Assembly (NCBI GenBank): GCA_032622095.1
Contig: CP136067.1
Span: 63,374,893-63,438,892, forward strand
Reading direction: 5' to 3'
DNA from: Siphonodentalium dalli
Taxonomy: Eukaryota > Mollusca > Scaphopoda > Gadilida > Siphonodentaliidae
DNA length: 64,000 nt
The notes under the pieces are model-generated. The model was given only the letters and a program-made list of their open reading frames with translations. It did no database searches and was not told where the DNA came from. Both the position numbers and the translations under genes were made by a program. Below, one piece after another: positions 23,773 to 35,824 of this stretch (position 1 is its first letter; the number at the start of each line of letters is the position of its first letter).

Positions 23773-24848
23773 TACTATATATTTTGAGACTTCGTATATA
23801 TGTGTGTGTGTGTGTGTGTGTGTACTTCATAGAATCCAAAACGCGTGTACATATTGAGCTCAAACTTCCTATGTAAGTGTCAAATCCCACCGACACGACC
23901 GTGGTCGCGGTTTAGAGAAGCTCAGAGCACCCGTTCTCCAATCTCAAATCACCGCAAAGGCACGGCGTGGGTTAATCAAGTGATTATTTAATGAGCGTTC
24001 GTTTTTGACGCATCTCTATAAAGAGCGTCTGTTTCCCATTCAACGTTATTCGCATCTGCAGAGTTATACGGGAATGCAAACGTTATCGCTCGAAATTTAT
24101 TCCCTGCGAGCACGGATGGCGCGCTTTGTTTTTACAGTATATACCTTTGGTATATACCGAAATCATCCCAGATAATCACGAATATAGCATCAAATTTCCC
24201 CCCAGATAATACCGTTATAAAGCTACTGGAATCTGCCAATCTACTATTAATATGTGTGTATATATGTGGGTACTTCATAGAATCGAAAACGCGTGTAGGA
24301 ACGGGCATCCCCACGGCAATGTCGGCAAATATATATGAGTGTGTCCTTTATAGACTCGAACCGATTGAACTCAAACTTGCTAAATATTTACTGGGAAATT
24401 CCAGGCAATGCCGATTGAGCTCAAACTTGCTACCTACGGGAAGTGTCATATATATGTGTGTGTCCTTTATAGACTCGAACCGATTGAGCTCAAACTTGCT
24501 AAATACGGGAAGTGTCATGGACGGGTTCATTGAAAAACAAAAAAAAATCGGGTAAAATTGAAAAACAAAATTAAAAAGGCACAATTAACTCCTTGAAAAA
24601 CCAAAAAAAAATCGGGTAAAATTTAAAAACAAAAAATTAAATTAAAAAATTAAAAAAGCACAATTAACTCATTGAAAAACAAAATAATTAACTCATTGAA
24701 AAACAAAAAATTAAATTAAAATTGTCATGTTTCTGACTATTGCCGAAATTTGCTGCAAATGCAGCACAAGTGTCTCGGAACCTGTTGCAATTGCTTTTTC
24801 GAACAAAGCCATGGGACAAATGCCGCCAGTGGCGGGCTAACCTGCTAG
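23773..24848 (+). mobile_element. Helitron-like element H6
   Basis: It follows H5 directly (TACTATATATTTTGAGAC, a degraded 5' end) and finishes with hairpin GCCGCCAGTGGCGGGC, TAACCTG, CTAG at 24845-24848. The interior has GT microsatellites and repeated GACTCGAACCGATTGAGC and TTGAAAAACAAAA units. No protein is encoded. Confidence 0.6.
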
Positions 24849-25573
24849 TCTATTATATATTTTGGAAGATCTGTCTGTGTGTTCGCGATGGACTCGAAAA
24901 CGGCCAAACCGATTTCGATGAAACTTCGTATGTGGGTGTATTTTCGGCCGGGAACTGGCATAGGCCTATTAATTTGCCTGTGCGACGTGACCTTGACCTT
25001 GAAATTGGGTAATTTCAAGGTCAAACGCCCGAATATCACGGGATTTCGATGAAACTTGGTATGTGGTGGTATCTTCGGTCGGAGAGTGGCATAAACCTAT
25101 TAATTTGCCCATGCAACGTTTCCTTGACCTTGAAATTACCCGATTTCAAGGTCAAACGCTCGAATATCACGGGATTTCGATGAAACTTGGTATGTGGAGC
25201 TACATTCGTATGGGGAGTCTCATAAGCATATTCGTTTGCCTGTGCGAAGTGACCTTGACCTTGAACTCGGGTCAATTCAAGGTCAAATCGCCAATTTTGA
25301 TGGGATTTCGACGAAATTTGATACATGGGGGTACTTTTGTCAACTGAGTGTTTTGGACGGGTTGAGTCGTGACCCCGACCTCACCTTGACCTTCAAAATA
25401 ATCAATTCAAGGTCAAATCGGGTAAAACCGGATGGATTTCGACGGGCACGTTTGTCGGGTACTTTTGTCCGGGCAGTGTTTTGGACGGGTCAAATCGTGA
25501 CCCCCACCTGACCTTGGCCTTCAAAATGGACAATTCAAGGTCAAAGCCCGGACGAAGTCGGGTCACCTTCTAG
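24849..25573 (+). mobile_element. Helitron-like element H7
   Basis: 5' TCTATTATATATTTTGGAAG abuts the CTAG of H6; the 3' hairpin and CTAG lie at 25570-25573. Internal units of about 130 bp alternate GATTTCGATGAAACTTGGTA with inverted pairs of TGACCTTGA and TCAAGGTCA, the extended half-site bound by ERR and NR5A/FTZ-F1 nuclear receptors. Closely similar to H8. Confidence 0.75.
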
Positions 25574-26308
25574 TCTATTATATATTTTGGAAGATCTGTC
25601 TGTCTGTGTGTCTGTGTGTGTGTTCGCGATGAACTCGAAAACGGTCAACCCGATTTCGATGAAACTTTGTATGTGGGGGTATTTTCGGCCGGGAACGGGC
25701 ATAGGCCTATTAATTTGCCTGTGCGACGTGACCTTGACCTTGAAATCTGGTAATTTCAAGGTCAAACGACCGAATATCACGGGATTTCGATGAAACTTGG
25801 TATGTGGGGGTATCTTCGGCCGGGGAGTGGCATAAACCTATTAATTTGCCCGTGCGACGTGACCTTGACCTTGAAATCGGGTCATTTCAAGGTCAAACGA
25901 CCGAATATTACGGGATTTCGATGAAACTTGGTATGTGGGGTTACTTTCGTATGGGGAGTCTCATAAGCATATTCATTTGCCCGTGCGATGTGACCTTGAC
26001 CTTGAAATTGGGTCAATTCAAGGTCATATTGCCAATTTTGATGGGATTTCGACGAAATTTGATACGTGGGGTTACTTTTGTCCACTGAGTGTTTTGGTCG
26101 AGTCGTGACCCCGACCTGACCTTGACCTTCAAAATGATCAATTCAAGGTCAAATCGGGTCAAACCGGATGGATTCGACGGGCACGTTTGTCGGGTACCTA
26201 TGTCCGGGCAGTATTTTGGACTGGTCAAATCGTTACCCCCACTTTACCTTGACCTTCAAAATGGACAATTCAAGGTCAAAGCCCGGACGAAGTCGGGTCA
26301 CCTTCTAG
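25574..26308 (+). mobile_element. Helitron-like element H8
   Basis: It starts TCTATTATATATTTTGGAAG right after H7 and ends with hairpin CCCGGACGAAGTCGGG, TCACCTT, CTAG (26305-26308), then T. It is very similar to H7 along its whole length, so the two are recent relatives or products of one tandem event. Non-autonomous. Confidence 0.78.
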
Positions 26309-27000
26309 TATATATATATATTTATCCCACAGGGTTACAGTGAAAGACAACTGGAATGCGTTTATAGCTACCTGTTCAGAAAATCATAATTATTTACAGG
26401 AAGCCGATACAATAAATGTAGTAGTAACCAATACAAACAAGTGGGTGACCATTTTTTGAGGCACAATAACCGCCTATACAGATGTAAGCCAAAAGGGGGA
26501 GACGCCAATCGAACGCGTATGTCCCAAAACAAAACAAACACAGGGAGGGAGGGAGGGTTGGCAACACAAGCGACTGTCCTCAGCAAATACATTATTGGAA
26601 AGAATGTTTAACGCAGTATAACTGCGTGCATCCCCCGGCCAAAGATATAGTTCCCATTATTCTGCTCTTCCAATTATCCCCGTTCGCTAACTAAATAGCA
26701 ATACTGCCAAAAATACTTGTACTTTATAATTGTTTTATTTTCGTCTAAGTACTCCGCAATATCAGTGTATGAACTGGCTCTGGGACAGCCATAAAGGTGC
26801 TGGCTGAGATCTCAGCTCTCTGTGTTGACAGCGACGATGATTCAAAGCACGCTAACCACTGGACCATGGGCTCCAATCTGTCCGTGTTTGGGGATGGTTG
26901 GAAATTCTCTATTTCTGGATTATTGAACTTTGTCTAAGTTGTCTTTTATTTAGGTATACCTTTAGTACTATGACTTAATATTTTGTCAATGAACTGTTGT
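26309..27000. other. No gene seen
   Basis: Starts with a short TA tract after the Helitron array; the rest is intron sequence without a recognisable feature. Confidence 0.4.
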
Positions 27001-27340
27001 AACTAGATAATTAGATAATTTTTTTGGGGGACTATATAAAATAGCCTGTGTCTGTCCCTCTGGAAAGTATCCATTTGAGAACTTTATTTTGGGCTTTTTA
27101 TGTTGGACTTTCGAAAAGAAACCAAATTTGGTATGTGAGGTTATCAGCTCAAAACACAGGGCAAGTTCGAATATGGGCCTATTTTTGCCAGAGTTATGGC
27201 CCCTTTTCGACTTAGAATTTTGTCTTTTGAGGTTTCCGAATGATAACTTTAGTTTGTGTGATCGGATCTGTACCAAATTTGGCATGTCAGGTTATCATTT
27301 GAAGAGTGTATGGATGAATTGGTGCCGACTAAGTCTGTGC
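27001..27340. repeat. Pearl-like tandem repeat, left fragment
   Basis: Diverged monomers with CCAAATTTGG(T/C)ATGT, GAGTTATGGCCCC and GATAACTTTAGTTTGTG motifs. Related sequence resumes at about 34080, so a LINE was probably inserted into this repeat. Confidence 0.5.
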
Positions 27341-27344
27341 GGGT

Positions 27345-28735
27345 TGGATGAAAACAAAACCCTTGGTTCACAAGTGAGATTGGTGATGCAAAGAAGTAGC
27401 GCCGAAAATTAACTGTAAAATACAAACGTCATCATTCCTCTGGAAATAAGGAACATGTTGGTTAAACAGTCAAAGAATGTTACCAAAATGGTTCAGAGAG
27501 CAAAGAAAGAGTATTATGACACGCGGCTGCATAATGCAACTCAAAAAGAAATCTTGTATCAACATGCTAACAAAAATGAATAACGACAAACAGCTTCCGA
27601 AAACATCAGATGACGAGGAGTTAGCTACATTGTATATGTAATAAGTTTCTTGCATTTTTCATACAAAAGATTGAGAAAATAAGAACCAAGTTTCCACTGG
27701 AATTGCCGACTGACGATGTTCATGAATGTGCGGTGATGATGGGCGAGTTTGTGTTATTAGATGAATCATCTGTTTTCAGAACAATAATCAACATGAAATC
27801 AAAATCGTGCTCATTGGATCCAATTCCGACTGATATTCTCAAGGAGAGGACCGTTCTTCACTATCTGGCTCCAGTGGTCATTTGGATCATTAATGAATCC
27901 ATGAAAATCGGCAGTGTTCCACATGAAATGAAAGCATCAATCGTGACACCTATAATAAAGAAGTGTGATCTTGATCCGGAGGCACTAAAGTCCTACCGTC
28001 CAGTGTCCAACTTATCATTTATATCCAAGGTTTTGGAACACCAATGGACTTTTTGACAAATGTCAATTGGCTTATCGACAGAACCATTCCTGCAAAACTG
28101 CCTTGTGCAAGGTGTAGAATGACATTGATCTGTCTCTTGATAGAGGGAATTGTGTCCTCCTACTTATGCTTGATGCTTGACCTAAGTGCTGCTTTTGATA
28201 CTTGTGACCACGAAATAATTCTGATGCGTGTTCAAAATATTGTTGGTTTGAAAGGTGCTATTTTAGATTGGTTCCATTCATATCTAACTGGGAGGACTCA
28301 AAAAATTAAAATAGCTGATGCTTTAATACTCGGTATCTTCGTGTGTAGATGTTGGAGTTCCTCAGGGATCTATCCTTGGTCCTCTCCTATTGTGCTACAC
28401 TGTACCCCTGAGACGCATAATGGACAGACATTCCATGAAATATCATTTCTATGCTGATGATAGTCAGATTTATGTAGAATTTTCGAGGAAGGATCCGGAT
28501 GGATATCGGAATGCTTGTCAACAGCTCGAAAACTGTTTCGTTGATATATTAAGGGAATGGATGCGCCTCAACAAACTTAAGCTTAATGACGACAAGTCAG
28601 AGTTTTTAGTTCTGGGGTCCAAACATTCTCTGCAGCAACTTCTAAACTCAAGAGGAGGTGCAACTTTCAGAATCAAACTTGGCGAAAGTGAAATACCATC
28701 AACCAATTCTGTCAGAAATCTTTGGCAGCTTTTTG
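27345..28735 (+). pseudogene. CR1/Jockey-like LINE, 5' part with RT
   Basis: Broken frames on the + strand follow the order of a non-LTR Pol: PWFTSEIGDAKK (endonuclease-RT linker, about 27357), SKSCSLDPIPTDILKE (27795-27850), SYRPVSNLSFISKVLE (27993), LMLDLSAAFDTCDHE (RT box with catalytic Asp, about 28170), a GVPQGS-like block (about 28350), and FYADDSQIYVEF (catalytic YADD, about 28447). This RT would copy element RNA at a nicked target. Several frameshifts separate the pieces. It stops at about 28735, where a satellite-bearing element was inserted. Confidence 0.78.
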
Positions 28736-31700
28736 GCTCAACTTACTTTGTAAGTTTGAGCTATTGCCATGGTTTGGCGTCCGTCGTCCGTGTGTCCGTG
28801 TGTCCGTCAACAATTTCCTTTGGCGCGGGCTACAGGTCGTACCTTTGGTCTGATCTTTATGAAATTTGTCATGAATGTTGACATTGACATGTAGATGGGA
28901 AACGAGTCATTTTGGGGTCATTCGGCCAAAAAAACATGGCCGCTGGTGGCCATCTTGGATTTCAAAATTCAATCCATTGGCGCGGGCTACAGGTCGTACT
29001 GCTGGTCTGATCATCATGAAATTTGTCATGGATGTTAATATTGCCGTGTAGATGGGAACGAGTCATTCTGGGGTCGTTAGGCCAAAAAACATGGCCGCCA
29101 GCAGCCATCTTGTATTTTACTCTTTGCATGACTAAATCCTTTGGCGCGGGCCACAAGTCGTAGCTTCGGTCAGATCTTCATGAAATTTGTCATGGATGTT
29201 AACAATGACATGTAGATGGGAACGAGTCGTCTTGGAGTCATTCGGCCAAAAAACATGGCCGCCAGCAGCCATCTTGGAATTTACTCTTTGCATGACTAAA
29301 TTCTTTGGCGCGGACTACAGGTCGTACCTTTGGTGTGATCTTTATGAAATTTGTCACGAATGTTGACATTGACATGTAGATGGGAACGAGTCTTTTTTGG
29401 GTCATTCGGCATAAAAACATGGCTGCCAGTGGCCATCTTGGATTTCAAAATTCAATCCATTGGCGCGGGCTACAGGTTGTACTGCTTGTCTGATCATCAT
29501 GAAATTTTGAATGGATGTTAATATTGACATGTAGATGGGAACGAGTCATTCTGGGGTAGTTCGGCCAAAAAACATGGCTGCCAGCAGCCATCTTGGATTT
29601 TACTCTTTGCATGACTAAATCCTTTGGCGCGGGCTACAGGTCGTGGCTTTGGTCAGATCTTCATGAAATTTGTCATGGATGTTAACAATGACATGTAGAT
29701 GGGAACGAGTCATTTTGGGGTCATTCGGCCAAAAAACATGGCTGCCAGTGGCCATCTTGGATTTCAAAATTCAATCCATTGGCGCGGGCTACAGGTTGTA
29801 CTGCTTGTCTGATCATCATGAAATTTTGCATGGATGTTAATATTTTTGCGCGTAGTACTACCACCGGCCGTGACTATATTTCCAGAACCGTTGGACATAG
29901 GGGGTCGTGTGACCACTCAAAATGTGCGGAATGGCCACATTATGGGGGGGTCAGTAATACATTTTAATATCCAAAAGTCAATGGTTTTAAAGATAATTGC
30001 CAAAAACCAAAAAAAATCCATTTTTAAGGGCCCAATCTTGGGGTTCAGCATTTTTATCTCAATTTTATTGATCTATATCCATCGGTGCCACATATAGGTA
30101 TAATTTCTGTACCATTATCGGATGGGATTGACCTCCAAGGAGCTCTTGACCCTGAAAATCCACATCAGTAATACATTTTCATATCCAAAAGTCAATGGTT
30201 TTTAATATAATTGCCAAAACCCGATTTCAACATGTTACGCACCACAAGTATACAATACCACCAAGGCCACAGCATATGTATGACACTTTTTAAAGAACTA
30301 TCCGAATTCTCTGATCGACTTAAGAGCACAATTGACCACACACAATGGGATTAGCTGGAAATTGCTGCTGAGGATGTGTTGACCCGGACACACAACATGA
30401 GCTCTTCACGACTGAACATGCCTTGGAAACTGGTGTGCTTTACCAAAAATCAGATAACAATTGTGCTCTAATCAACAGAAATGTACAGATTGAACAAAAC
30501 AGGTTTTCAAAATTTGTTATCAACATTTAACAGCTGATCTGATTTAAGTGATGAGATATGAAACATGCTAAACACTTTTACTAAATGGAATGACCAGCTG
30601 TTTGCTTCATGCAGCAGCCACATGTTGCGATCCTAAAATGGGTATTTCACCTGGGGCCTGGGCATAGTAAAAACATGTTGTAATCAGATATGGGAGATGA
30701 CCATATATACCAGTATATATTTCAGAAGTAATCAATTCTTCCAAAAGGACACCTCATCTCACAAAAAGTTTTAGGAAATGATGGAATGATCACTATTCAA
30801 TCAATAGTAGAATGAGCCTTTGTCAGTCCCACATTAGTTTTGATTGGCCATGATAGTTGCAGCACTTGCAGGTTGGAGAAGATGAGGGTCTATAATTTCA
30901 CTAACATAATTCTTCATAATAGCTAATAGCCCTCATAACTTACCATTTTAAAGATATTTTCATTTTCAATACCACCCCAGGTTAAGTGGTCCTGCTAATT
31001 TTATATTATGCTGATGGGTACTGCTGGATTGCTATGATGTTTGTAGGTCAAAGCGATTCTGTTAATATTGACAAATGCAACACAAATGAAAAATAGATAG
31101 TAACTTTCCTCAAACATAGATTATAACCTGACAATCATTGTGTTAGAATCAGTGTACATAAGTATATGTAGGCATGGCCATAGCATGTTTTTGAAATACT
31201 GCAGAGTGCAGACCATAAATTTCACTAGAATATACATGTAGTTACTGCATGTACATCACACACATAAGGCGACTGACTCACATACACGTACCTGGAGGGT
31301 TCACAATATTTGACATGTAAAGTATATATCTATATCTCCTGTGCCTATAACATCAAACCAAACGGTTTACAGTACTTTTACTGACATTTTTGGAGTGGCA
31401 CATATACATACATAAAAAATAAAAGTCAGTTTAAAGGGACGAAATGAAAAATAAATTTGTGCAACTATAATGGAGATCTATATTGCATTACAACATCCAG
31501 AAATCTGCAAAATCTACAACATCCACAAATCTACAAAATCTAAGTCATTGGTAATGTGATCATTTTTCCTTGATAAGTTGAAACATGAGGGGGGATTGCA
31601 TAGCATGGCTACCTGCAGAATGTAGATTTGTATGTATTTATATCTGCATATCAACTGATGCTTGTATTTTTCTTCTAACTCACTCTGAGCTCACAACGCA

Positions 31701-33299
31701 ACAGGATTGCATTCGGAATTTCAAGCCCATAAAGCTAGACACTTTAGAATCAAGCTTGCCAAATAAATTTCCATGAACCTCACATGAACTCACTCAGTTG
31801 AACACAAGGAACGATTGTCAAGTTGGAAAATATTCTGTATTTATGGAAGCCCTATATTTTTAATGTGTGGATTTATTATAACTGGACATGTATTTGTTAG
31901 TTTTGAACAGGACAATATATTTTAATATTACTGCAACTGCATCTTTCTTATGACTTTCTTACAAACTCCCAAATTTGAACCAGAAACAATTTAGGGCAAA
32001 TATACATCTACGTGTACATATACATATATCAGGATATAAATATAGGCAATCATGCCAGGCTAGCCATTATTTGTTCTAAAATAATGTATGTGTTTAATAG
32101 GGAAATTGTAGAACCTTTATACAAAATGGTGATGCAGCCAATCAAAATTGATGTGGGACTGATAAGACACAACCTGCTCGACTACCGAATCATACTGATT
32201 GATCAAATTGTAGTAACTCAACATTTACTAAACCTACTTGTGGGCTGAGTATAATTCAATTCAACATTAGAATACCATAAAAACACCCTGTTCTCCCATA
32301 AGTTTAAAGAAAATAACACATTGAACTCATTTACAAGTATATTGCTAATGTGATATATGTCATTCCATTTATAACCATTTTGGCAGCCATCTCACATCAA
32401 AGGCCATGAAATCTAGATAACAAAAGATGAACTACATTCAAATTATATCACCAGGTAACCTTTTTGTAGGAGTTTTAGGTTACTGATCAAATACCGTATA
32501 ATTGATGATTTCCTCAACACCTTTGTTATTGGGAAAATGTCTGTTTTTCATTCTACGACCAATATATTCCATCCAAAAACCTTATTTTCAGGGTCAAGCG
32601 CTCCTTGAAGGTCAATCCCATCCGATAATGGTACAGAAAATATCAGAAATGATACCTGTATGTGGCACCGATGGATATAGGTCAATAAAATTCTAATTGG
32701 GGGCTCAGCTTTGAGATTAAAGGGCTGAACCCCAAAATCGGGCCCTTAAAAATGGATTTTGTTTGGTTTTTGGCAATTATCTTAAAAGCAATTGACTTTT
32801 GGATATGAAAATGTATTACTGACCCCCCATAATATGGCCATTCACATGACCCCCTATGTCCAACGGTTCTGGAAATATAGTCACTGCGGGTGGTAGTACT
32901 TCGCGCAAAAAGCGGCGTGGCCATTTGACCCATTTCGCCCTCAATGGGAAATGTGTCACCAACCAAATACTGTTCGTGTACCTTCAATTAGTGGATTCGT
33001 GAAGGGTTTTGCTCTGGACATAAAAGTGCATACAAAACCACCGTCAGCTACTAGAGTAACAGGTCGTAGCTTTGGTCAGATCTTCATGAAATTTGTCATG
33101 GATGTTAACAATGACATGTAGATGGGAACGAGTCGTTTTGGGGTTATTTGGCCAAAAAACATGGCTGCCAGCAGCCATCTTTGATTTTACTCTTTGCATG
33201 ACTAAATCCTTTGGCACAGGTTAGACATTTCAATTAGCACCTTTCCTATTCCTCCATTGACTGTCAACCATTAAATTATTCCCCTACATAAGTTGAGCT
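28736..33299. mobile_element. Satellite-bearing element inserted in the LINE
   Basis: Short inverted ends GCTCAACTTAC (about 28736) and AAGTTGAGC (about 33290), a GTCCGTGTGTCC run, then about seven diverged units of 155-165 bp (28822-29840 and again 33060-33220). Units share TTTGGCGCGGGCTACAGGTC, GAAATTTGTCATGGATGTTA, TAGATGGGAACGAGTC and AAAACATGGC(C/T)GCCAG. Two unit types alternate. The array is interrupted by the TIR element at 29843-32911. Non-coding. Confidence 0.65.
29843..32911. mobile_element. 3.1-kb element with ~320-bp inverted ends
   Basis: Arms at 29843-30165 and about 32585-32911 are inverted copies starting TTTTTGCGCG, then AGTACTACCACC, ATTTCCAGAACCGTTGGACA and TACCATTATCGGATGGGATT. 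Identity is high apart from a few small indels. The interior (30170-32580) has no recognisable transposase; short frames at 31585 and 32012 have no family features. It interrupts the 160-bp satellite. No clear target duplication was found. Confidence 0.65.
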
Positions 33300-33923
33300 A
33301 CAGTGTCATTGACACTTTCATTTGATGACACAATGTCTATGGACAAAATGGTTTATAACACCGTAAAGGTGTCTTATTTTCATCTACGATGTCTTAGAAG
33401 GGTGCGTTGTCATTTATCGGAGAGTGCAATGAGGCATGCCGTTTTAAGTCTTGTGGTTTCCCGCATTGATCATCTCAACTCACTATTATCCAACATCAAA
33501 CAAGACCATGTTTACAAATTGAATATGGTGTTACATAACTGTGCACGACTAATCAAGAATGTCTCACTATATTCCCACATAACACCAGTGATGAAAGATT
33601 TGCATATGATGACTTTTGAATATCGTCGACAATACAAGTGTGCTATGGTTGTATGTAAGTCGTTAAATCATAATATGCCTTCTTATATACAAGATATGTT
33701 TATTGTGAGTACTGGTCGTGTCACTCGATCCACTGTCAGTGGATTACACTTGAAGGACATTGCCAAGACCAATGTTAAATATGGTCGTAGGTTCTTTCAA
33801 AAAACATGTATTGATGTGTGGAACTGCTTGCCATATACTTTACGAAGATTGGATGATGCAAAGGACTTCCATGCGGCTGTGAAGACTCATCTCTTCAAAT
33901 TATGTTTTGAGATGTATAACTAG
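33300..33923 (+). pseudogene. CR1/Jockey-like LINE, 3' part
   Basis: The C-terminal Pol segment of the LINE split at 28735. Recognisable blocks: VSYFHLRCLRRVR, a SRIDHLNSLL segment, VLHNCARLIKNVS, ITPVMKDLHMMTFEYRRQYK and DVWNCLPYTLRRLDDAKDF, ending in a stop. This region follows the RT core in CR1/L2-type elements. After the stop the sequence drifts into ATAATAATATTAATAATAAT near 34047-34070, a plausible 3' tail microsatellite. The segment is open throughout, unlike the 5' part. Confidence 0.75.
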
Positions 33924-34079
33924 AGCTAGCTAGCTTTGTGGTGACAATCATAGGCATTTAATACTTATTATATTATATGTTTTGTGGGATTTTCCTATAT
34001 TGTACTCGCATTGGAACTAATTGATTGTGGAATGCGTTTGAAATGAATTTTATAATAATATTAATAATAATCATTTCCA

Positions 34080-34480
34080 AATACAAGTCAAGATCATACA
34101 CGGGTTCAATCTGACCATTTTTGCCGGATTTATGGTCCTAGTTGACTTAAAATTTGCCAATTATTTTGGTTTCTGGATCATATCTTGAGTTTTTTATTCT
34201 GATTGTTCTTAAATTTGGTATGTTAATTAACCACATGAAGATACAGGTCAAGTCCGAATTTGGGTTTGGTACGTTCATTTTTGCCAGATTTATGGTCCTT
34301 GTCAACTTTGAATTTGCCAATTATTTTGGTTTCCAGATGATAACTTTACTTTTAGTTATCTGATTGTAAATTTAACTGAATCTCTTGACATTTGGTACGT
34401 GGAAGACAAAGGCCAAGTTTGAATTTGGTCACAGACCGATGAATTTTTACAGAGTTTAAAAAAGGCTATCCTTACTAAAA
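34080..34480. repeat. Pearl-like tandem repeat, right fragment
   Basis: Monomers with AATTTGCCAATTATTTTGGT, GGATTTATGGTCCT and AAATTTGGTATGT; related to 27001-27340 on the other side of the LINE. Confidence 0.5.
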
Positions 34481-34730
34481 AGCCACCTTTTCGCGACCTT
34501 TTATTTTTTTTATTATGTCTGTGAACTGTGTAACTATCTAATCAGTTTTATTTACTTGCAACATATATGTCTCGATCATTCAAACATAAATCATTATGTA
34601 TGCATAATTTGGTAGTACAGACTATATCGTGTAATAAACAAATGACATACAGGTATGCAGACTTCACATACTCTGCAAGAAACAACTCACCTCAATAGAG
34701 AATAATGAGCTGTTTTCAATATTCCATGTT

Positions 34731-34917
34731 CATATAAGGATTAACTGTCATGTGGACTGTTTTTATGGAGATGTAAACCGTGAGGTAAGTGGTCATAACT
34801 TGTGTAAAACCCGAAGGACATTACCGAAGGGTTTTACATACAAGTTATGACCACTTACCTCACGGTTTAATACATCTCCATAAAAACAGTCCACATGACA
34901 GTTAATCTTTATATTTA
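34731..34917. repeat. Foldback element, ~80-bp arms
   Basis: Arms 34731-34812 and 34829-34917 are near-perfect inverted copies (TTAACTGTCATGTGGACTGT on the left; complement on the right) around a short loop. Non-coding foldback MITE. Confidence 0.75.
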
Positions 34918-35713
34918 TATAAAAAGCCACTTTTGTAAATGTATTTAAAACGAAAAGTGTATCGTGACAAAACCAGCCCAAAATATCCCATAGCACCCTT
35001 GGCAAAAGTTAACAGGAACAATTGAAACCCGATGATTTATTAAGTCAATCCTGCGCGAATCCAAATGCGCCCAAAACATTACGCGTTCGTCTTTCCAAAC
35101 CCAAATGACGTATCGATGTTGTTATGAGCTTGCAGTTATTAGCTGTTGCGCATTCACCGAAAAATAATTGCAGCTAGCCACGTGGGCACCGACCAATCAG
35201 AATGCTGGATTTAGTGATGACAACACTTAGTATGTAAATATATCAAAGTATCTAATGCATTTTAAACCTATTTTAATCTTGGATCCGGTCCAGAATGTGA
35301 TACAATATTAAGCAAACATTACTGTGCATAATTTGGGCTCCAAAATGCCATGGATTTTAGTTTTGAAGAATACTATCTAAAGAAGAGGGTAAAACTCTCG
35401 ACAAAATTGATATTTTGAAAATTATTGTTTTTTATGACATTTTCCCAGAATTCATGTGATTTCCTCTAAAATGGGATCTGGGACCCTTCTTGTGATATAT
35501 AATTAAAAGTTCCCGGACCCCTGTGATGCATTTCTAAACATAATTGTCACAACATCCAAGTGGTTAAAGACTCACTTGAGATGGGGCATCAAGTGCTTAA
35601 AAGAAGATGCAGGGTGTGATGTTGAAGACAATGATGTTCATGCATCGCTACTCTGATCTGTTTTTTTCTTGGTCGTTCACCAACTAGCTGATAACTATAT
35701 TTTCTTTGTACAG
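34918..35713. other. Intron end, no other feature
   Basis: Unique intron sequence leading to the acceptor TTTCTTTGTACAG before the second VWD exon. Confidence 0.5.
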
Positions 35714-35824
35714 AGAATTGAACTTCGTCAAGGAAAGAACCTCCGAGTGGATGGAGAGAACAGGAACCCACCACTGACTTTACTTGATGGAACAATCGTC
35801 ATTCGGAGAACAAGTTTATTTTTG
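35714..35824 (+). CDS. VWD-C8-TIL-EGF protein, exon B: middle of VWD
   Basis: A 37-codon, phase 0/0 exon. It encodes RIELRQGKNLRVDGENRNPP and then LDGTIVIRR, matching the VWD mid-domain pattern of alternating hydrophobic strands around VRVDG. Acceptor TTTGTACAG (35705-35713) and donor GTTAGT (35825). It reads in frame from exon A and into exon C. It has no Met start and is overlooked by simple ORF calling. Confidence 0.82.

Larger units (their letters stand above)
5413..35713 (+). other. 30.3-kb intron inside the VWD domain
   Basis: Donor GTAAGT at 5413 and acceptor TTTGTACAG ending at 35713 are both phase 0, and the VWD fold continues across them. Everything listed between these points is intronic repeat or transposon sequence. 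Confidence 0.8.

Noticed and set aside
20711-26343. Many open frames on both strands (60-127 codons)
   Set aside because: They coincide with repeated Helitron-like units and change with unit phase; no protein family is matched.
28736-33299. CRISPR-like regular repeat array
   Set aside because: Units of 155-165 bp without unique spacers in an animal genome are a satellite, not a CRISPR array.
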